Shown: piece after piece, positions 56,044 through 64,000 of the stretch
How the letters are laid out: each line of letters begins with the position of its first letter
Numbering within the stretch: the first letter of the stretch is position 1
Assembly: GCA_032158295.1 (NCBI GenBank)
Contig: CM063247.1
Location: 9,056,675-9,120,674, forward strand
Source: Pycnopodia helianthoides
Lineage: Eukaryota > Echinodermata > Asteroidea > Forcipulatida > Asteriidae
Reading direction: 5' to 3'
DNA: 64,000 nt
The notes under the pieces: model-generated
Database searches by the model: none
Seen by the model: the letters and a program-made list of their open reading frames with translations, nothing else
Told to the model about the DNA's origin: nothing
Translations under genes and position numbers: made by a program

Positions 56044-56398
56044 GTAAGCAGCTACCTTCGACATGGTTGCTCTTTGTGGTAATCATTTACGCCAATCGAC
56101 AGGGACTTATTACTCGTGACTGTTGTCTCCCAGTGTTGTTGTCCACCAAGTAACAAACCCTGGCCGAAGTATCCTCCCCAGATTATAAGGCCTGGGATGG
56201 CTTGCTCTATGGTAATAGTAAAGATACTATAGGTAGTCCAGTCGTCAGTAACCCTCTCTCGGCTTCGTCAGTCTGATCCAAAGGAAAAGCAAGCATTCCC
56301 AATACGCTTGTACGAAATAAAAAAAAGAGGAGTTTACGGGAAGAAAAACACAACAGAGCGAAAACAAAATCGCTTGCAGAGCCAACACTTAAAGGGAG
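56044..56398. other. No gene recognised
   Basis: No signal seen. Confidence 0.5.
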
Positions 56399-56792
56399 GG
56401 TCATCGAATGGTTTTTGTCCACGAAATGCTAATATATAGGCAGACTTGCAAAGAAAGGTCCAATATAAAGTCACATTTGAAAGTTCCAGCTGAATACAGT
56501 GTCTACTTGCTGAGAAAACAGCAAAATACTGTCACAGTATTTTCACAAGAACGTCGATTACGTCCACGTTTGGCGAGGTGACAGCGGGTACCAACCGCAT
56601 CTCCGGCCGCTGCATTCCCGAACGGAGACCAGCTCTCAGATATTCGAGAAAAGATTCAAACGTGAATCGTTTCTCGGGTTCAAACGTTTTGGGTGACAAA
56701 TTATCTAAACCAAAATTTACAGCAGTGCTTCGTACCAAGTAAGTTTTTATGGTCATTATTTGTTGGAGTATTTACAAATCCATCCATTTTAA
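56399..56792 (-). mobile_element. MITE family C, copy 2 (complete)
   Basis: A 386-bp element (56403-56788) between TTAA at 56399-56402 and 56789-56792. The right end, read in reverse, matches the start of the 39.6-kb copy ('ggtaaatactcc' motif). The left end 'agggagggtcatcgaatggt' is the inverted counterpart. A GC-rich core at about 56575-56630 ('tgacagcgggtaccaaccgc') is the best conserved part between copies. Non-coding. Confidence 0.8.
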
Positions 56793-58446
56793 TTACTCGT
56801 TCGTGGAATATTTTTTTCGCATTGCCATAATAAACTTTTGGGAAATGTTAATTTCGAATCAAAGGTTCAATATTTGATTGTTTGACGTCAATGCTGCAGA
56901 CATAACGCAAAAGCATCACTTCCGAAATAAACAAAACGTTGGAGACGGAAATGTGACTGGAGTGTTAACTATTTGTCGATACAAGGTAAACTGTTGTGAG
57001 GTATATTGTCACTGCCGATTTAATTTTGGAATTTTGCTGACCGTAAACCAAGGAAATAGGAAGCTTCTGTCAAACCCAAATGTCAATGTATTTCTATGAG
57101 ATTGGAAGGAGTCATCAGTGGGTCAAGGTTCAAAACGCACCCCCAATTTTCTCTCCTCCCCGTTTCGTACGGGGTCGTTGATTAGGTCCAGACCCAACAC
57201 TCCAGCTTGTCACTTCCTTCATTGCCTTGCATCCACAGTCAATGAAAAACAGGCGTACGACCCCATGGGGCGGGGGACAACTGCTCTCCCAGATTCGGGC
57301 AAACTAATTCAGTGAAGACAATTTGAGTGAAGAAGAAGGAGGGGAAAGGGACGAATAACGGTATTACACGTGTAAAATATCAGACAAATCAACCCCTCTG
57401 CCCCTCTTAACTAAAGGAGTAAACGTCGTGGACGATTTTGCCTTTCCTGTGTCGCATATTACGTCAAAAATTCTCATTTTCGAGTGGGAAAAATATTTAC
57501 AGAATGAAACTAAAATCAGGAAGTCGAGCATTTCGTTATGAAAAAAACCAGAATATTAATTAGTCTGTATATTAATCTTTCTTTGTCATAAAATAAGAAC
57601 CATTTATCAGGTTCAGATTTGTGGGAGGGTTGAAAAAATCGAATTCACTCCTGTAAAAAAAATCTGAAACTACAGTCTTTAATTTGTGTGCTTGTTTTTC
57701 GGTTTTTTTTTTCCTTAAATTCAGCAACGACAATTTTAAAACCAATTGAATTGAAGACCAAGTGCATTTTATCAAAGAAAGAAAACACACGAAGAACTTA
57801 CTTCTTCAAACATAATCTGTTCAGCTTAAATCAATGGAGTTCATTGCATCATCTTTGTCGGGAACGATCGGTTTGCAAAACAGGAGGAAAGTTATATATT
57901 TTTTTCTCCCACCTGTTTGCGGACATCACTAAAAAAATGTGTTTCATAAAACAAAATAACTCACAGTCAATTTTTTGAGTACACTCCCCTTTATGCCTGG
58001 TGACATCTTTTGAAAGTACAATAACGTCAACAGTCTGTCCACCTCCGCCACTTCTCGTCAACAAAAACTGTCTTGTGCACTTCACGTAAAAGCGAGATCG
58101 TATAATTCTTCGAGAAAAAGAGGATTAGTGCAGTCTAAATGTTAGGAGCAAACCATGTGGAAAGTAATGTACTTATCTTATGAGAATATTCGTCTTATAA
58201 AAGGAGTATGTTTTTTTACAACTTCTTTCGCTGAGTTTTTTTTTTTTTTTTTGTGAGTGGCTATAGAGAATCTCATGGGGTTATTATTGTTATTATATGC
58301 TCTTGTAACATTGCCAAGACTACAAAGGGTAGAGCTTAATGATCTGACGTCGGTGAATCAAGTTATTTTTCTCGAGTGCCACGTGAGTGTACAAATATAG
58401 ACTCAATGTAGCCACCTTGCTTAACCGAACCGCGACCGTGTCCAAC
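56793..58446. other. No gene recognised
   Basis: Frames up to 96 codons without motifs. Short T-run at 58238-58252. Confidence 0.45.
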
Positions 58447-58557
58447 ATGGCGGCTAGCCACGGCTACGGCTGGACCACCGGACACGGCCAATTAGGCTGC
58501 AAGTTTAGAATAGCATGGCTCCTGCCATGGGTACTGTCCTCGTCAAATCCCAATTAG
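58447..58557 (+). other. Short GC-rich ORF with good start context
   Basis: ATGG preceded by 'tccaac' (A at -3) opens 36 codons to a stop, starting 'MAASHGYGWTTGHGQLG'. 'CCGTGTCC' and 'GGACACGG' flank the first part as an inverted repeat. 'GHGQLG' recalls an RCC1 repeat, but one match is not evidence. Possibly a uORF, an exon edge, or chance in a CpG-rich patch. Confidence 0.15.
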
Positions 58558-59189
58558 GAGCACACATGGAAAAAGAAACAATGGAGAAAATAATGAGGGT
58601 CTATTTTACCCCACCCCCCCCTTCACGTTGCTTATATTTAAGAGGACGAATTATGACCAATCCACAGACTTCAAAATAAAGATTTACAGAATGTTCAACA
58701 TAAATCTAAAACAAAGACGATACCTATCGCATTTAAAATAAAATAATTTTAATAATATTTGCTTTTTGGGGGTTTTTCTTATTATTATTGTTTAGTTTAT
58801 TTATTTATTTTATTTATTTACTTGGCCAGCAGCATTAGCAAAATATGCCGCTATTGTCACGCGTGACGATCAAAGTGCACCAACTGGAAAATCAAATATT
58901 ACAACAATATATATATATTTTTTAACGCATCATTGTGAGTACGGAAAACTTTTGGTTTTTTATGTGCATGAGCCTGCCAGTGTCATTAAATGAGTGACGT
59001 CGGATGTTCGCGTGGCCCAGCACGACGTGGACGTATCGTGTCGCGTTGTTAATACGGACGTGCGCTCCGTTGAGACGTTGTAGGTGGCGCTGAAGGTCAC
59101 GGGGGAACCCATTATTACATTACAATCAACTGAGTCATAATCCTGCTACATACAAACTCAACTGGTAAACTGCACACCTTTATTTATTT
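58558..59189. other. No gene recognised
   Basis: A TTTA-type tract at 58795-58820. No exon. Confidence 0.5.
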
Positions 59190-59475
59190 TTTCCGGTAAT
59201 AAACCACAAGGGAAATTGACTCGGTAAATTTTAAATAATGTTGAACAAAGAAAAGTAGACCAGAGTGGGACTTGAACCTACGACCCCGAACCGGCGCTCT
59301 ACCAACTGAGCTATCTAGCCCCAATAATGTTGACTGTCTATTTTGTCAATATCTATGTTTGGGGGTGCCAGTCATAATCTGAAGCCATTTAACCTGTAAC
59401 TGCCGTATAGCCAGGGATCACACCCAAGTTTACCGCTTAATATGGAAGCGGCAGGGAGGGGGATCACCTACCGGT
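59190..59475 (-). repeat. tRNA-like dispersed element, copy 3 (best preserved)
   Basis: On the minus strand 'ggggctagatagctcagttg', 'gtagagcgcc' and 'gtaggttcaagtcccac' give D arm, A box (about 59302-59322) and B box (59268-59278) in tRNA spacing. The 7 nt after the T arm ('tctggtc') cannot pair with the 5' 'ggggcta', so no acceptor stem exists. About 150 bp upstream of the tRNA-like part ('acttgggtgtgatccctggc', 'gactggcacccccaaacata') and about 80 bp downstream to 'cccttgtggtttattac' are shared with the other copies. Confidence 0.8.
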
Positions 59476-60079
59476 GATGCGACTTTTAACATTTCTGGAT
59501 ACACAATAACTTCATTGAAATGCTGGGGAACATTACCCCTTTTTTATGTTAATGTCTATGGTATTGCCACTGCTACAAAACAGCATATGATCAGGGCTCA
59601 AATTCTAAGAGCAGTTAAAACAAAAAATACTGTTGAAACATTTCTGCTACAAAGCTAACGAGCAGGATACTCCCAGGTGACATGGTATATTAGGATAATA
59701 AATGTTGGTGCTATCACATCCAGAGACATTGTATCTATTGACTTGTTGTAATTTGAAAAAAGTATTTGTGACAATACAATTCCAAGTATGGTAACTGTGC
59801 TGGACTATTTTCACTTGCGTTATTTAAACTGGGAAGTGGTGGGAAAATAGTTCAACCGAAAAAGTGTGACCTTTTTTGACCATGTAGGTCAGGTGTAAAT
59901 GGGGTTTTTCGAGATTAAGGATATTTTTGCAGATCCTTTGGGTAACACAGTTTGGTTGTGCTTAGCTTCTTTTTGTGATTAACTGTGAAAAACGCATCCA
60001 TGTAAAAATCGATGTGTTATAAGTTATGAGTCATTCTTTTGAGTATCATATAGACAATTTCGAATGTAGAGAAGTCCAG
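59476..60079. other. No gene recognised
   Basis: No signal. Confidence 0.5.
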
Positions 60080-60140
60080 TGGTTAACCCTCGACGTTTCG
60101 ACTAGTGTGCTCTAGCCGTTGTCATGGTTTCTTCTCCCCT
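60080..60140 (-). repeat. GTTTCGA hairpin motif, degenerate ribozyme-like
   Basis: On the minus strand 'ggctag' + 'agcaca' + 'ctagtc' form a 6-bp stem (one G-U pair), followed by 'gaaacgtc' and preceded by 'catgacaac'. A hammerhead ribozyme has CUGANGA-stem II-GAAA. Here the first box is degraded. Such motifs occur in Penelope-like retroelement terminal repeats. Probably a dead fragment. Confidence 0.35.
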
Positions 60141-61546
60141 GTATACGTTTTGAAAGGGTACAACAATAATGTACCTTCCCGATTATTTAAGTAATTCCGG
60201 ACTGAGTCCTTTCCATGGATCACTACAGGGGAGATTTAAGCCGTTTCAGCATTTATTCACGGCACCGGATTGACTATAAACATCGTCGTGATGACGACGG
60301 AGTAACTGGTGTAACACGTCTGGTTCCAAGAACGCTTGCAAGTTGTTAAGGTGTAAGTGCAGATATTGTTATATTCGAGCCAGCGGCAACGATCCGCGGG
60401 AAGCATCAGGTTTGCTTGGTGTCAAAGCGACATCATTACATTGGATCCAGATTGGAGAAAGACATAGCTGTATTTTGGTTTGGTGAGTTTTTAGTGAGAG
60501 GTTTCTGGCGGGAGAAGAGCAACGGCTTGAGCGAAAGACTAGGGAATTGTGTGAAGTTGAAATACGAGGATCCTACTGAAGGGTCCTTGTTCTAAGTGCT
60601 CCGTATAAATAAGAACAACCAGTGTAACTGAATAGCCGTAATTTAAACCGGCTACTGAAATGGCATCTTTCTGGCATTAAGGTACACTTTAAAAATTTCC
60701 GTTTGACCTACAAGGGCAACTAAAACAAAGCATGCAATGTATTTAGTTATAAATGCTCAAACAATTGCATTGAAAGTAAATACCGGATGCTGCTGATTTT
60801 CTACCCTGTTTTCAACTCTTGCCCATATTATATAGCTCTTCGTTCACTTATGATATGTCCTATTATGTATGTAACTGGTATTGATCAAAAACCGCGGCAA
60901 CGAACCTTCCTCATTGTAGTCCTAAATTTAATTAAGTCTGGATTTCTTTGAAGACTTCGGTGTAGTTTTCTTCGGTTAGGTATCTCAAATTACACTCTTT
61001 TTTCATACTGGAGTGCTTATTATGATTATGTAGGTATACCTTCGCCTTCAATATGTTTACCTGGAATACATTCACGGCCTATGCAGATTGGAACAAAATG
61101 AATGCGAATCAACACATTTTGACATCAGAAAAGTACCTGGGAAATTTATGGATACTCAACGGGGAAAGGTGTGCCTCCCGAACACAGTCCAAAGAATTGG
61201 CAAATTGAAATTAGAGTCATAGCGGCCAATGAAATTATGAGCGAGTTAAAAAGAGAGAATTGGTGTGACAGCACTTTTCAGGAGCAATACGAAACTGCTG
61301 TCTGGAAGACAAACCGGTCGATTGGGTCGTTTACTTGGCACGAGTGCCGTCTCGACTGCCACTGCCCCGTACTGACTTTGCTTTAGTGAGACAACCACGG
61401 CTTTCACTGGAAATTGAATTCTGCAATTCGGAGAGACGGGGCCAGCAGGACTTCAACTGGTACTCTATAAATCAACAACTATCTGCGCGGTGAGGCGAGG
61501 TGAGTGACTGGTATGCACTCGTTGGCGTTGTTGTCTCTTTTTGCAG
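60141..61546. other. No gene recognised
   Basis: A 71-codon plus-strand frame at 61171-61386 has no acceptor or motif. Confidence 0.45.
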
Positions 61547-61681
61547 CCGTGAAGCGCCTATTAGTAGCCCTTGGGGGTCTTGATTTGAAGATCTCCGCTT
61601 CCTCTTTCTCAATCTACCGCGATCGTGGGCAGACAAGCAGGGCGTCGGAGCCACCCAATACGGCGATATTATCAAGGATAG
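61547..61681 (+). CDS. Candidate internal exon, plus strand
   Basis: Strong acceptor 'ttgttgtctctttttgcag' (AG at 61545-61546) and donor GATAG|GTAATT (GT at 61682) bound 135 nt, phase 1 in and phase 1 out. The 44 codons include 'VKRLLVALGGLDLKISASSF' and 'YRDRGQTSRASEPPNTAIL', GC-richer than its flanks. The minus strand is also open here, which weakens the case. Family unknown. Confidence 0.35.
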
Positions 61682-62922
61682 GTAATTTAATATGGTGAAT
61701 TGTTTCGGTGCTATTCTCACAGTCATTCAGGAGGTTGCTGTTACCTTAACCAAAGGTATCTCTGTGTTTTCGCTCCCCCTTTTTTTCTCTTCTTTTATCA
61801 GACTGGAATACTGCGGATTTGTTTCAAAGGGTCCTCCATTCACCAGCACCCATTTTCAATAGAAATTATAGTAACACAAGTTTGAAACATTATAAAATCA
61901 ATACTGAACTACAGCAACTGACGGTAGTGCCTTGGGCATTCCGAAATACAAGGGTGTGCGGAGCACCACCTTAGGCTGCGCAGGTTGATGTCATATTGGA
62001 TTTGTTGTCTTTTTTCCAAAGACAACGATAATTGTTAGGTGTTCAGGTCGGTGCCCGAGCACCTGTTAGTTCATTTTTTCCCTTTCTGTATTTTTTTTCT
62101 GGATGTTCATTATTCAATTTACTATGACTTTATCATTCAAACATTAAAGTTAAAACATGCTTCGTCACACAAAGGATGGTGCAATAACTATGGTACGACA
62201 GTAAATATAAAATTGTGGCGCGTGTCACAAACAAAACCACCTTTGACAGGCATAAACACCTTTAAAAAATCCTCCGCCCAGAATACGGACCTTTAGCTAA
62301 CAATGAGGGCGTGTGTATGAGGTAAACACCCGAAACCCCCATAATGCACGTCAGTATGACACGCTGATTCTTACAATGTTTGTCGATACGGATTCTGTGT
62401 CATGAGAGCAATAGGCGTATGTCACGCACCGTTTATGTCCTACATGGCAAACCATTATGTTCAACCCATTATGTCCTACAAACCATTCTGTCCTACCCAT
62501 TATATCATACAACCCCCCCCCCCCTCCAAATTTGTGCAAAGCAAGAGGAGAAAATTAAGGCACAGCAAGAAAAAAGAAACTGGACAGAGAAATTGCCTCC
62601 AATTAGGAAACCCCATACGCCCATGCCGGTGCGATCTATAAAGATAAATACAAACATATTTCGACCAAACCTTTAGTTAAGTTACGCATTACAGCATTGT
62701 GGTGACATTTGTTTTTAAAGAGAAGCAAAATAGACTGCAAAATGAAATGTGGACCTGAATAATGTCTAGTCAAAACGACAGCAATTCAAGCATCACTTTT
62801 TTTATGACGTGAAATGCAAACTTAGAATTATAACGCTACTGCCCTTCGATTTGCAGTGTGTACCAACGTTTGATAGTCAGCAAATAGACCTATACAGCAT
62901 GACAATCCAACGGCAACCCAAT
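61682..62922. other. No gene; direct TTATGTCCTAC repeats
   Basis: 62430-62520 has four spaced variants of 'cattatgtcctacaaaccat' ending in a C-run. No exon. Confidence 0.5.
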
Positions 62923-63270
62923 GTCATGGCCGAGCAATCCAGTGCACCAGACTCAAGTTTTGATGGCTGAATCCTAGGAGCTTGGGTTCGATTCCTGGTC
63001 ATGTCTCTCTTATCTTTGAGCGAGGCACTTCACCGTAATTGCTTCTCCTTACCCAGGTGTATAAATGGGAACCTGCGAGATGTCTGAGACATTTTTTTTT
63101 TTTGATTAACTCCTCATAGAGCTAGTTTTAGGCAGATTGGGGTTGTATGCTCCCCAGGGAGTTAAGAAAGTTTGAGGAATGGTCTAAGTATGGATGAACA
63201 GGGATAATAACGTTGTTAAGTGCCTTGATCTAGCTACTAGGATATGTGCGCTATATACGAACCGAGCATG
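62923..63270 (+). mobile_element. tRNA-derived SINE
   Basis: 'tcatggccgagcaatcc' (A box, 62927-62939) and 'gggttcgattcc' (B box, 62985-62995) are separated by a segment with 'cagactcaag' and an extended variable region, like a class II tRNA (Leu type). The body follows: 'gcgaggcacttcaccgtaat', 'acccaggtgtataaatggga', 'gttaagtgccttgatctagc' and 'gtgcgctatata', a succession typical of deuterostome SINEs as I recall. A T-run interrupts it at 63092-63103. Confidence 0.8.
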
Positions 63271-64000
63271 AGTGTTATTTACAACCCAGTGCATGGACAG
63301 ATCGATACGGGGAGAGAAGGCTCAAACACCGGCTAATGAATAGGCTGGCATGAGGCTGACTAAAGAGCATGAGTTGCGAAATTAAATCGTTCGGATTTAA
63401 TATCACGAGAGAACGTGATGCGGCACATAGGAGCTCCAGGAATGTCCTCTTTTTCAGACCTCTTTATTTTGAGGGTATTCTATCGCCTTACAGTGGGTAG
63501 TGCCATTGAATAAAACACGGGCTTCTATGACATGCAGTCAGCTTCTACCACTCTGTTTCTGTCATGAATTCGATCAGAACCAAGCTAATTTTGTACTGAG
63601 TAAGGTTCCTACCGGAAGCTTCAATACTGTGAGAAGTTAATAACCAAGCTTCACCATAATTAGACAATATCTCTCAGAAATGAAGATGGTCAACATAATA
63701 CAAGTATTATGCCAGGACTAGGCCTGTCTTCGGGTCAAGAGGCCTGGGCCCATGTTGTGCTTTTCAGATTATAGGCAATGGTATCATTACTGTAGTAGGA
63801 TTTGCGGTTTCACAAGGTAAACGAATCTATATCAATTTGTGATGGTTTTGCAAAGAATCAATCCGACGTTTCGATTCGTACGGTCTGTTAAAGTCCTCAG
63901 AAGAAAGCTGGACTTAAATGCTTGCAGGCAGCATAATTACTGCCGAATTGTCAACTTGTGGCGACGGCGGGGAGCTGGAACTAGTATAAGCTAAGATGTT
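63271..64000. other. No gene; second GTTTCGA motif
   Basis: 63864-63900 contains 'cgacgtttcgattcgtacgg' followed by 'ctgttaaagtcctcag'. On the minus strand it resembles 'ctgaggac...gaaacgtcgg'. No gene is recognised before the window ends. Confidence 0.4.

Noticed and set aside
59260..59325. tRNA gene on the minus strand
   Set aside because: D and T arms look right, but the 3' seven bases do not pair with the 5' seven, and the flanks are repeat sequence.

Overview
This looks like ordinary intron-rich, repeat-rich nuclear DNA from an animal, most likely a marine deuterostome and probably an echinoderm (a sea star would fit). No bacterial-style operons, long ORFs, rRNA, intact tRNA or CRISPR array is visible. 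The echinoderm assignment is inference. It rests on the receptor exon's resemblance to kisspeptin/galanin-type receptors, on tRNA-derived elements typical of deuterostomes, and on several interspersed repeats that I recall from echinoderm sequence (one beginning with a 'cccaatttcatagagctgctt' motif, TTAA-flanked MITEs, and foldback elements).

Protein-coding content is sparse. The one confident gene piece is the first coding exon of a class A GPCR at 28449-28796 (+). It carries TM1, TM2, ECL1 and the start of TM3, and ends at a consensus splice donor. No later exon was recognised in the window. About 1.4 kb downstream, 30175-30366 (+) could be a first exon encoding a signal peptide. Reading acceptor and donor consensus around open stretches gives weaker exon candidates. 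On the minus strand these are 38329-38372, 35190-35258, 32142-32201, 31713-31840 and 30745-30821, which may belong to one gene, plus 27389-27580 and 13659-13935, which stand alone. On the plus strand they are 55329-55491, 55950-56043 and 61547-61681. None of these candidates could be assigned to a family.

Most of the recognisable structure is repeats. Three families of about 335-390 bp MITEs have terminal inverted repeats and TTAA flanks: family A at 9.9, 14.2, 25.0 and 53.4 kb; family B at 12.8 and 14.6 kb plus relics; family C at 39.6 and 56.4 kb. The 53.4-kb copy sits inside another repeat (family R), and two copies at 14.2-15.0 kb share one TTAA. Other repeats are a LINE 3'-end relic (13.1 kb), tRNA-like elements (36.4, 50.7, 59.2, 62.9 kb), foldback elements (15.9, 51.6 kb), a 75-bp minisatellite (18.1 kb), family R (20.5-21.6, 31.2, 51.0, 53.3 kb), three loci sharing a GTTTCGA hairpin motif, and many microsatellites. 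Layout: 0-27 kb is mainly repeats and probable intergenic or intronic DNA, 28-38 kb is the most gene-like part, 38-64 kb is again mostly non-coding with a few plus-strand exon candidates at 55-62 kb.
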